Positions 41,593-49,567 of a stretch of 64,000 nt of DNA are shown here, piece after piece. The translations under genes were made by a program, and so were the position numbers. Below the pieces are notes generated by a model. That model searched no databases. It worked only from the letters and a program-made list of their open reading frames with translations, and was not told the origin of the DNA. The stretch spans positions 372,001 through 436,000 of the forward strand of contig CAKQCB010000004.1 in the NCBI GenBank assembly GCA_934216615.1, written 5' to 3'. The DNA comes from an uncultured Anaerolineae bacterium. Lineage in GTDB: Bacteria > Chloroflexota > Anaerolineae > Aggregatilineales > Phototrophicaceae. Positions within the stretch are counted from its first letter, which is position 1; each line of letters begins with the position of its first letter.

Positions 41593-43482
41593 TTATCCCA
41601 AGCGCGGGTCGTTCGGCGCGACTTCGATGATCGCCGCCCACGGTTGATATTGACTGGCAAAAATCTCACGATGGATGACGTTGCCTTCCAAATCTTGGAT
41701 GACGCGCGTCACTTCCACATAAGCGCCTTCAGCGGCATAGTCGGCATAATTTTCTTGGCCTAATTGCAAGTTGGCATTGGCTTCGTAGATCGTCGGCAGT
41801 GCAGGCTGAACATTCCGAATTTCTGGCCCTTGGCGTACCACTTGACGGCCCGGATTCGTGCTGTAGAAGCGGAAGATCACTTCGTTATCTTGGGGGTTGA
41901 CCACCGCCTGAATGAGCAGGTGATAGTCGGTGTCGTTGATGAACTGAAAATCAAGGTCGGGTGTGTAGATGGCGGCATCCATGCCTACGCCTTCGGGGTC
42001 ACCATATTCATAATAGCCGACACGGTAGCCATGCGCGTAGCGTTCAACGATGGGATACCCGCCGTAAAAAGCGGCGCGGAAAATCGTCGTGCTGACTTGG
42101 CACACCCCGCCACCGACACCGGCAATGGTCCGCCCGCCAAAAATGACGAACCCTTCGACAAAGCCTTCTTCAGGCGTGATGTCACCGATGTATTGATTGA
42201 ACGAGAAAATTTCACCCGGGGCGACGATGATGCCATCCAACCGCCCGATAGATTGGGCAATGTTGATACGGCGAGATTCACTCGACCCTGCATAATACGA
42301 GCGCCCTTCAGACACCATTTCTGTAATGCCGAGTTCGAACGCGCTGGCGGTGTTTGAATAACGTGGTTCTACATAATCAAACACCATTTGAACGGTGTGA
42401 TTCTCGCTGAAGATGGCATTTTCTAAACGTTGTAACGTCGCATCAACATTTAAGCGCCGCCCCGCAATTCCCGAACGAATCACTTCAAGTTGACCTGTGG
42501 CTTCATTAAAGTGGAAGCGCGCATCTTGCGGGATGGTGAGTAAGCCTGAAGCCAATTGTTCTAAATAAGGACGGTATGCTTCGACATCCACCGTCACGTC
42601 ATAGCTCATACTGCCATCTTCATGGGTGATGACTTCTGTGCGCAACAGCGCTTGAATCTGTTCGATGCTGGCGACCCAAGGGCCGAGCGAAAGATCATCC
42701 GCAAGGAGGGTGATGGGTGAAGACAGCGCCATACGCGCTTTGTAGGCGGCTAATTCAGAATCCCACGCAATCGGCGGGGTTTCGTTGACCACAAGGTTGA
42801 TTTCTCCACCTTGTTGAAAACTGAGGATGGCGTCGTTCAGCTCGGCCAATGCCCTGTTGACATTGAGCGTGCGCCCGCTGAGGCCGGGTTGAGATTGTAT
42901 ATCGAACCCGTCTATTTCGAGCAACGCATTTTGAGGCGAACGGTTAATTATCTGGGCGATATTTTGAAGTTCAGCCCATGCGATATTCTGGTCATAACGG
43001 ATGACGGGCGAAACGGCGAGGCCGTTCAGCCAGATCAACGCTTGATCGACCACATTCCCTAAGACATTATCGCTGTGCCCGTGACTGAAGGCTTCGGCGA
43101 CAGTGGCTTGGGCATCAAATTCTACGCCTAACTCACCGGCGGTGAGCTGCCAAAATTCGGTGCCATCACGGAAGGTGAACACAGCACTTTCATCATATTC
43201 AAAATAATCTTGTAAGGCGGCATAAGCTTCCTCTGTAGTCAAGTTGCTTAAAGACAAGCCCCCTGCGGTCACCCCGGGAATAATCCGTTCCTGAAACTGC
43301 ACTTGGACGAAGGCAATGATGCCTAACAAAACCAACGCCAGTAACAACAGCCCGCTGACGAACAGGACGGGAAGCCGAATCAACCAAGGGTTGAAAGACG
43401 CAGGCTCATCGGGTTGCGGGAAGGAATAATCTTCTTGATAGGCGTAATAAGATTGTGGGTTGTGCGCAGGTTTTTGACTCAT
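41593..43482 (-). CDS. VanW family protein with peptidoglycan-binding-like domains
   Basis: The 629-residue protein has a short cytoplasmic start, one membrane anchor (about residues 32-55) and an extracellular region. Repeated modules of the peptidoglycan-binding_4 type (including FTFRDGTEFWQLTAGELG) precede the VanW domain (about 380-540, with GEIFSFNQYIGDITPEEGF and GGGVCQVSTTIFRAA). A disordered tail ends the protein. VanW proteins are common in monoderm bacteria and occur in vancomycin resistance clusters, but their biochemical job is not settled. No van genes are adjacent, so a resistance role is not implied. Confidence 0.88.
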   Translation of the reverse strand: MSQKPAHNPQSYYAYQEDYSFPQPDEPASFNPWLIRLPVLFVSGLLLLALVLLGIIAFVQVQFQERIIPGVTAGGLSLSNLTTEEAYAALQDYFEYDESAVFTFRDGTEFWQLTAGELGVEFDAQATVAEAFSHGHSDNVLGNVVDQALIWLNGLAVSPVIRYDQNIAWAELQNIAQIINRSPQNALLEIDGFDIQSQPGLSGRTLNVNRALAELNDAILSFQQGGEINLVVNETPPIAWDSELAAYKARMALSSPITLLADDLSLGPWVASIEQIQALLRTEVITHEDGSMSYDVTVDVEAYRPYLEQLASGLLTIPQDARFHFNEATGQLEVIRSGIAGRRLNVDATLQRLENAIFSENHTVQMVFDYVEPRYSNTASAFELGITEMVSEGRSYYAGSSESRRINIAQSIGRLDGIIVAPGEIFSFNQYIGDITPEEGFVEGFVIFGGRTIAGVGGGVCQVSTTIFRAAFYGGYPIVERYAHGYRVGYYEYGDPEGVGMDAAIYTPDLDFQFINDTDYHLLIQAVVNPQDNEVIFRFYSTNPGRQVVRQGPEIRNVQPALPTIYEANANLQLGQENYADYAAEGAYVEVTRVIQDLEGNVIHREIFASQYQPWAAIIEVAPNDPRLG

Positions 43483-43707
43483 GAGTTATGCAATATCCGA
43501 TTTTCTTACTCAGGCTATTCTACCATAAGCCTCTTGATATACCGCACTACTCTCTAACCATAAGATGAGTATTTGCATTCTTGATATGAGAGTTAACTTA
43601 ACAACTAAACAGGAACGACAGTCTTCATGTTACGATTAATTACGCTTAATTTTGATGAAATTAATTCTTGTAAGCCTTTAAATTAAGCAAGTTGAATAGG
43701 TTTTCGG

Positions 43708-44430
43708 ATGCAAGCCATTTTTAAAATCATCGTACCGCTTTTCATATTCGGGTTGAGTTTTGTGGGGTGTCAACCTGTAGACCGAGAAGCCACCCAAACC
43801 GCTGTGATCAGCGTGACCGCAACAGCAGAATCTTTGAATCCCGAACGTTTAGAAACCACCATGAACAATGTTTCTCTCGCGTTAAACATTCCTAACGGAT
43901 GGTGGGGGAATGTGACGGACGGTATTCTCATGGTAGAACGGATGCACTCCGTCGAGGCGGCCAACCCGATGAGTGGGATGCTGGTGTATATTTTTTCACC
44001 ATCCATCGACAACTTTAATATGATCCTCACCACTTCGCAGTCAGATTACAATCTCGCCTATGAAGTGCTCAATCAAGTGGTGAGTATGCCTACCGAGATC
44101 GGCCTGAATGTGTTGAGTTATGGCCCAGTAGCGTTTGACTGGGATCATCAAGAGGCCGCCTACTATCTGCTGACTGACCCAGATGGCACGCGTACCATGG
44201 TGATCGGGGTCGAAGTTCCGAATCAAAACAGTCTTGTGGTCATCAACGTGAGCGCGCCTTTTGAACAAAAAGACCGCCTGCGCGAAACCCTGCCGTCCCT
44301 GCTCGCATCCCTCAGCATCAATGGGATGAGTTTGTCAGATGCGGCCATCAATGACTTTCCCACCCCGCTCGACTTTCCTGAACGGGATATCGAAGAAAGC
44401 GTCAGCCTCGAGCTGATAGGCGACTCATAA
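43708..44430 (+). CDS. Small lipoprotein of unknown function
   Basis: The 240-residue protein has a lipoprotein signal with lipobox FVGC (Cys21). The mature part is acidic and strand-rich (ALNIPNGWWGNVTDGILMVE, GMLVYIFSPSIDNFNMIL, RTMVIGVEVPNQNSLVVINV), like the PsbP/Mog1-type folds, but this is a guess. It diverges from the VanW gene with about 225 bases between them. A partner in the same process is possible but not shown. Confidence 0.6.
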   Translation: MQAIFKIIVPLFIFGLSFVGCQPVDREATQTAVISVTATAESLNPERLETTMNNVSLALNIPNGWWGNVTDGILMVERMHSVEAANPMSGMLVYIFSPSIDNFNMILTTSQSDYNLAYEVLNQVVSMPTEIGLNVLSYGPVAFDWDHQEAAYYLLTDPDGTRTMVIGVEVPNQNSLVVINVSAPFEQKDRLRETLPSLLASLSINGMSLSDAAINDFPTPLDFPERDIEESVSLELIGDS

Positions 44431-44494
44431 CACTGAGGTTAACCCAGCGAGGGACACGCTGAAGACGATCTCGGTTTTTGGGTTCTCTACGCAG

Positions 44495-45490
44495 TTAAAT
44501 CTTCTCGATACGTCGCCAGTCTGGGGGACGATGTTGTAACCGCCAGCGCCAGCCGACAGGGTAGCCAATCATTTTTGCAATATCCCCCGCCACACGGATG
44601 ATCGGAATCCACAACATCGCTTGGATGCGGTTGCTCCACGTCGCGGGAACTTGCGGTTGCGCTAAGGCAAAAACCGCGTTTAAACGTCGATACGGTTGCC
44701 CTAAATACACCGCCCCGCTCGGGATGAACAACCCCCACAACAGGGGATGAAACTGCACCCCTAACCAGAAGATGAACGGGATCGCCACGCCATAGGTGAG
44801 ATAGCGAATGAGATGGCGCTTACGCCATAGATCAGCTTTGCCGTCGCCCCGCGCATACAGATAATATTGTTTGAAGAATGCGCGTAGACTTTTACGCGGG
44901 CGAAAGTGCGCGACGGCATCCCCTTGAAACGCGAATGGATTCCCACGCGCTTTTAGGCGCAGGTCGAAGATCAAGTCCTCACAAAAATCCAGCCATTCGG
45001 GATACCCGTCCACCGCCTCCCATGCCCTTTTGCGCACGGCCACACTGCGACTGCTAGGCAAGAACGTCGCGGGGTCAATTTCTTCGACCAGCGGAAGGGT
45101 GGTTGCGCCCAACGCGACCTCAAAGACTGTCCGAGCGTCGGCATGGAAAAACCCGCAGACCACTTCTATTTGCGGGTTCGCAAACGGCTGGGCGAGACTT
45201 TCCAGCCAATTTGGTGAAAGGATCACACCCGCATCGGTAATGGCAATGATGTCGGCTTGGGCGGCGCGGATGGCATGGTTACGCCCTTCGCTGATGTTCG
45301 CACCTGCATGGATCAGCACTTTTAAAGGTAGACGATTCGCATAACTTTCCAAAATTTGGACGGTGTGATCTCGGCTGCCCCCATCCACAAAGATGATCTC
45401 GTCGGGCGGGCGGGTTTGTGCCAAAATCGAATCCATCAAACCGCGAATGGATTCCCCTTCATTTAATACCGTAGCGATAATTGCGAGCAA
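44495..45490 (-). CDS. Family 2 glycosyltransferase, membrane-attached
   Basis: The 331-residue protein has a GT-A fold with IIATVLNEGESIRGLM, DEIIFVDGGSRDHTV and the metal-binding-type ITDAGVILSPNWLE (DxG variant of the usual DxD). A C-terminal half follows with WLDFCEDLIFDLRLKARG and about two hydrophobic segments (YLTYGVAIPFIFWLGVQF). It resembles enzymes that build surface glycans. It begins with TTG 8 bases after the stop of nadE, so it is co-transcribed with the NAD synthesis genes, though the functional link is unclear. Confidence 0.78.
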   Translation of the reverse strand: MLAIIATVLNEGESIRGLMDSILAQTRPPDEIIFVDGGSRDHTVQILESYANRLPLKVLIHAGANISEGRNHAIRAAQADIIAITDAGVILSPNWLESLAQPFANPQIEVVCGFFHADARTVFEVALGATTLPLVEEIDPATFLPSSRSVAVRKRAWEAVDGYPEWLDFCEDLIFDLRLKARGNPFAFQGDAVAHFRPRKSLRAFFKQYYLYARGDGKADLWRKRHLIRYLTYGVAIPFIFWLGVQFHPLLWGLFIPSGAVYLGQPYRRLNAVFALAQPQVPATWSNRIQAMLWIPIIRVAGDIAKMIGYPVGWRWRLQHRPPDWRRIEKI

Positions 45491-45498
45491 AGGTCAGC

Positions 45499-46347
45499 CT
45501 ACCATTCTCGTAAATATAAGAAGTCATGGCCGATGGTGCGACGGCTCACTTTAGCGATGTTGGGCATCGTGCGTTTAAAGTGATTGTTTTTCACACGACG
45601 CCAGACATCCTGTACAAATTTGGCATCAAACCCTTCGGCAATCGCTTCTTCGAGGGAATACTGCTCATCGACCAATAAAAGGAACAAACGATCGACGTCG
45701 GCATACGTAAAGCCGAGTTCGTCTTCATCGGTTTGCCCCGCCCATAAATCTGCTGAAGGGGGCTTCTGCAAGATACTTGAGGCCATACCGAGCGACGCGG
45801 AAAGCTGACGAATTTGGGTTTTGTAGAGGTCAGCGATTGGATGCAAGGCGACGCCACTATCTCCATATAAAGTTGAGTAACCGAGCAAAAGTTCCGTTTT
45901 GTTACTCGTCCCCATCACTAACCCGCGCCACACTTCGGATTGATCGTAAAGGATGGTCATGCGTAAGCGCGCCATCACGTTTCCTTTGCGACGGTCGGTG
46001 ATGTCGGGCGTTTGCGCAAAGAGCGCGTCGGCCATCTCGGTGATGGGGATGGTGAGCGAGGGCAGGCCCAACGCTTGAATCACTTTATCCGCATCGGTCA
46101 GGCTGTCTTCGCTGGAAGTTTTGTACGGCATACGCACCGTGAGGACGTTTTCCGCCCCTAACGCGAGGGCTGATAAATAGGCCGACAACGCGGAATCAAT
46201 CCCGCCGGAAAGACCAATCACACAGCGTTTCATGCTTGCTTTGTAGACTTCATCCCGTATAAAGCCGGTGAGTATTTTTTGAGCAACGTCGGTATTGATC
46301 GCGAGTTTTTGGGTGAGCCGTTCTTGAGTTTCAGCCGAGAGCGCCAT
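45499..46347 (-). CDS. nadE: NAD+ synthetase, synthetase domain only
   Basis: The 282-residue enzyme has the PP-loop VIGLSGGIDSALSAY, the deamido-NAD/ATP site GTSNKTELLLGYSTLYGD and PPSADLWAGQTDEDELG. It converts deamido-NAD with ATP and ammonia to NAD. It lacks the glutaminase domain of the long glutamine-dependent enzymes. That domain seems to be encoded by the gene just upstream, 5 bases away. Length matches short NadE. Confidence 0.93.
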   Translation of the reverse strand: MALSAETQERLTQKLAINTDVAQKILTGFIRDEVYKASMKRCVIGLSGGIDSALSAYLSALALGAENVLTVRMPYKTSSEDSLTDADKVIQALGLPSLTIPITEMADALFAQTPDITDRRKGNVMARLRMTILYDQSEVWRGLVMGTSNKTELLLGYSTLYGDSGVALHPIADLYKTQIRQLSASLGMASSILQKPPSADLWAGQTDEDELGFTYADVDRLFLLLVDEQYSLEEAIAEGFDAKFVQDVWRRVKNNHFKRTMPNIAKVSRRTIGHDFLYLREW

Positions 46348-46352
46348 GAAAC

Positions 46353-47210
46353 TTATTCCTTATCTTTGTTTAAAATACGGTTGAGTTCGCGCTCAACGAG
46401 GGCTGGACGTTCATCCCGCAAGAGGGGCAGACGGTTACGGGTGCGGCGGATTTGGTTCATATCAATCGTATGGGTGATGAGGGCTTCATCAAAGTAGGTG
46501 CCGTGCGCTAAAAATTCCCCGTTGGGGTCTACAATTGATGATCCCCCGCCGAAGTTTTTCCCATCTTCATAGCCCACGCGGTTGCAGTGGACGATATAAC
46601 TGGTCAACATACTGCCGTAGGCTTGGTTGGCTAACTCGACCCAACGCATGCCTTCGAGACGGTCACCGCTCGTCAGCCCGCGACTGGGGCCAGAACTGGA
46701 GAAGATGAATAAATCCGCGCCATCCATCCACAAAAGATAGGTCGGTGAAAGGTGCCAAAAGTCTTCGCAGATGAGCATGCCCACACGCCCAAAACGGGTG
46801 TCGAACGCGCGCACGCTTTCGCCTTGATCGAAATATCGTAGCTCGTCAAACATGCCGTAAGTAGGCAAATAGACCTTGTGATGAATGTGAACGATGTCGC
46901 CACCGCTTAAATAGGCATTGGCGATGTAATAGCGCTGACGGGCATCGACATGGACAAACCCCACCACAATATCCAACGCTTGGCTTGCATTGAGCAAGGC
47001 TTTGAAAACGGGTTCGTCAGGGGAGGCTTGTAACGCGACTTCAGGTACTAAATCCTGTAGTTGATAACCTGTTAATGACAGTTCGGGGAAAACCAATAAA
47101 TCTACATTTTCGGCTTTTGCTCGTTCAACATAGTCGAGATGCTTCTGTAGGTTGACGCTTACATCCCCCAATTTGGGATAAATTTGTGCGAGGCCAATCT
47201 TGATGCGCAT
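46353..47210 (-). CDS. Nitrilase-family amidase, likely glutaminase partner of NadE
   Basis: The 285-residue protein has the carbon-nitrogen hydrolase triad: Glu43 in FPELSLTGY, Lys112 in HHKVYLPTYG and Cys148 in LICEDFWH. The sequence around them (KVYLPTYGMFDELRYF, CEDFWH) is typical of the N-terminal glutaminase domain of glutamine-dependent NAD synthetases. It would hydrolyse glutamine and feed ammonia to NadE, whose gene follows after 5 bases. A separate role as an omega-amidase is possible. The start ATG at 47210 follows AGGAGCG. Confidence 0.82.
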   Translation of the reverse strand: MRIKIGLAQIYPKLGDVSVNLQKHLDYVERAKAENVDLLVFPELSLTGYQLQDLVPEVALQASPDEPVFKALLNASQALDIVVGFVHVDARQRYYIANAYLSGGDIVHIHHKVYLPTYGMFDELRYFDQGESVRAFDTRFGRVGMLICEDFWHLSPTYLLWMDGADLFIFSSSGPSRGLTSGDRLEGMRWVELANQAYGSMLTSYIVHCNRVGYEDGKNFGGGSSIVDPNGEFLAHGTYFDEALITHTIDMNQIRRTRNRLPLLRDERPALVERELNRILNKDKE

Positions 47211-47390
47211 ACGCGCTCCTTCGTCATGGAATGATCACAGCTTGCCTGTCACTCTATTCTATACCGTTCATTTTACCGTAAGGCAAACGACGCATAAAAG
47301 GGAAACTGTGACCAAAACATGAGCGCCTTTATTTAGGCATCGGCGCGCATGGCCGAGAACGTTTCGCGCCTCATCCCGCATGGATCGTGT

Positions 47391-47642
47391 TTAACCGCGC
47401 CACTTTCGATATTCACGGATGAACGTATCACGTTCGCCTTCGGGGATATTCGCCGTTTGACGATAGCCTTGTTCTACCCAATCTTGTTCTCTTGTAGAAC
47501 GAGTGCTTATGTAGCGACGGCGGGCTGTATAACGACGTGAGGCGGGCTGTTTCCCTTTTCCAAGACCGCGCCCCGCTATGAGCAGGCGCTGTATCAAGGC
47601 GCAGAATAACATAAAGACAAGGGTCACGATCAAAATTCCCAT
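47391..47642 (-). CDS. Small single-pass membrane protein
   Basis: The 83-residue protein has one membrane segment at the N-terminus (GILIVTLVFMLFCALIQRLL) followed by a strongly basic, Tyr/Arg-rich tail. A GAGGAT ribosome site precedes the ATG at 47642. No family was recognised. It is co-directional with the downstream nitrilase gene cluster but 180 bases away. Confidence 0.5.
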   Translation of the reverse strand: MGILIVTLVFMLFCALIQRLLIAGRGLGKGKQPASRRYTARRRYISTRSTREQDWVEQGYRQTANIPEGERDTFIREYRKWRG

Positions 47643-47805
47643 ACGATCCTCTTTTTATTTTCAGTGATGATTTAAGCGTAAGGTGAATTTGAGTGAATCA
47701 ATCCCCTCAAATTATGGGGGATTCGCAGATCATCACGAGGCTGTGAGGGTGAAAAGTACGTTACACTACGTGATAAATAAGCGAGTCTTTATTCATGGAG
47801 GTTGC

Positions 47806-48456
47806 GTGCTACGGCTAAGTCTTCGCTGGATGGTTCCCCTACTCATCGGGTTTATAGGCGTGGGGATGATCGTCGCCCTGCCCACAGGATGGGATAGCGA
47901 ACGCATCGCGTTTTTTCGCGAGGGTTGTGTTGACGATCAAGATCAACTGATCCGTTCGTGCTGGCAGGGCATCCATTTCCCCTCAACCTCTTATGAGGAG
48001 GCGTTGACCATGCTGGAGAATCACCCTTGGGTGAGTGGCTTGGTTGTCGAAGAAGCGCGTCGTAACCGTGTCGGCACATGGGAATGGAGCGAGGCGAGTC
48101 CGGAATTTCTGCGTAATGCCGTTTCCGGCCAACCTCAGCAAATATGGCTGAACCCGCTCACGGGCGGGGTCTCGTATTTAGCCATCGCAACCGATTTAAG
48201 ATACATCGATTTATGGCGCGCTTACGGGATTCCGGAGAGCGGGCAAGGGCACAGCGTATCCGGCGCGGCGATGTACCAAGTCGTTTATGCAGAAGACTTG
48301 TTACGCGCTAGTTTCATCATCCCCTGTATTCACGGGTTCCGCCCGCGTTTACCTGAAGTTCGCGCCAATATGCGCTGGTCTACGTCAGAGAACTTTCCAC
48401 TTACCCGCTTGCGCCTAGACCGCTATTGGATGTTCGGCGCAGATTGTCAGCCATGA
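47806..48456 (+). CDS. Membrane-anchored protein of unknown function
   Basis: From the GTG at 47806 (behind GGAGG, short spacing) the protein has 216 residues; the ATG at 47830 is an alternative. It begins with a membrane anchor (WMVPLLIGFIGVGMIVALPT) and continues as an extracellular domain with Cys pairs (FREGCVDDQDQLIRSCWQG, SFIIPCIHGFR). The centre (WLNPLTGGVSYLAIATDLRY) is strand-rich. No family was recognised. The longer open frame from 47683 lacks a ribosome site. Confidence 0.55.
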   Translation: MLRLSLRWMVPLLIGFIGVGMIVALPTGWDSERIAFFREGCVDDQDQLIRSCWQGIHFPSTSYEEALTMLENHPWVSGLVVEEARRNRVGTWEWSEASPEFLRNAVSGQPQQIWLNPLTGGVSYLAIATDLRYIDLWRAYGIPESGQGHSVSGAAMYQVVYAEDLLRASFIIPCIHGFRPRLPEVRANMRWSTSENFPLTRLRLDRYWMFGADCQP

Positions 48457-48459
48457 ACC

Positions 48460-49434
48460 TCACTCACTCTCTGTTGTGGGGATGGGTGTCGGCGTCGCTG
48501 TGCGTCGAACGGTATCGCTAATGCGGGTTGGCGTGATCGGAATCCCTTCCACCGCGACCCCGTCGGTATAAATCGGCAAGGCACGGATTTCTTCCAACGT
48601 CACATCAAAAAGTTCGGCAGACCCCCACCCCGTTTGACCATCAAAGCCGACAAACAGCCATTGATTATCTGACGTGCGGGCGATGGATGTCACTTCCTCA
48701 TCAAAATTGACGATGAGCGTGGTCGGCGAATCAAGGCTAGGTTCAGGGTGCAGACGGGTATTGAACAGCGTGCGAATCAACCGTGAAGGCGGAATCAACA
48801 CTTCGCCCGCGCTGTCGGGAACCAAGACGGGTAAGGTATTGGCATTTCCGCGCACCCGCACCGTGAAGTAAGCGACCCACCCGCTAAAATTCTGATATTC
48901 AATGAACAGCCAACTGTTCTGATTATTGCTTCGGGCGGTGGCAATCGCCTCTTGCCCGACATCTAACTGACCGACAATATCCGAATTCATGCTGGGGTAA
49001 GACCGAACGTTCGTCCGTCCATAACTGCTGACACGGACATTAGAGGTTGGGCTGTTGGTGGAAGGCGTGGCCGTCGCCGTCGTTTCGACAAGGATGCCAT
49101 CCGTCACCGACAAACTGGCAAGATCACCTTCTAAGATGGCGGAAAAAACAGGAATCCACCCGTAAACTTGGGCATTCGTTTGGATAAATAGCCAACGTTG
49201 ATCGTCAGTCTTGCCCAGTACATCGACCAAGTCGCCCGCTTCGAGTTGACCCACAATCGCAAACCGCGTGTCGGGGCCACTTCGTATATTAACAGTGCCA
49301 TAAATTTCTGCGCTGAGAATGACTGTTTCTGCTTGTGCGTAGGTGTGGATCGTATGAACGGCAAAAATCATCATCACCATTCCAACGCACCATGCGATAT
49401 GTCGTAAGAAAATTTTACTGTGTTTCACGAACAT
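48460..49434 (-). CDS. Exported protein with three SH3b repeats
   Basis: The protein starts at the ATG of MFVKHSKIFLR (49434) behind GGGGAGT and has 324 residues. A signal peptide (VGMVMMIFAVHTIHTYAQA) is followed by three SH3b-like domains: GTVNIRSGPDTRFAIVGQL (about 45-105), TNVRSYPSMNSDIVGQL (about 140-200) and FNTRLHPEPSLDS (about 225-285). Thr/Pro-rich tails follow. Such domains bind surface polymers or peptide side chains. It lies back to back with the end of the membrane protein gene and forms no operon with it. Confidence 0.8.
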   Translation of the reverse strand: MFVKHSKIFLRHIAWCVGMVMMIFAVHTIHTYAQAETVILSAEIYGTVNIRSGPDTRFAIVGQLEAGDLVDVLGKTDDQRWLFIQTNAQVYGWIPVFSAILEGDLASLSVTDGILVETTATATPSTNSPTSNVRVSSYGRTNVRSYPSMNSDIVGQLDVGQEAIATARSNNQNSWLFIEYQNFSGWVAYFTVRVRGNANTLPVLVPDSAGEVLIPPSRLIRTLFNTRLHPEPSLDSPTTLIVNFDEEVTSIARTSDNQWLFVGFDGQTGWGSAELFDVTLEEIRALPIYTDGVAVEGIPITPTRISDTVRRTATPTPIPTTESE

Positions 49435-49567
49435 AAGACTCCCCACAAGTCACATAATGAAATTTATTATAACAGACGTGTGCGGTGAATTTTTCCCCCT
49501 GTAATACGTGCGTTTTTCAAGGGTTTAGCGGTCAAGTCAGGTTCTTTGTATATTCGCGCTCTTGAAT

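Noticed and set aside
41764..42357. 197-codon frame on the plus strand
   Set aside because: It is antisense to the VanW gene, which has strong family motifs.
41593..43482. Vancomycin resistance locus because of VanW
   Set aside because: VanW-domain proteins are widespread without resistance, and no van ligase, dehydrogenase or peptidase genes are adjacent.
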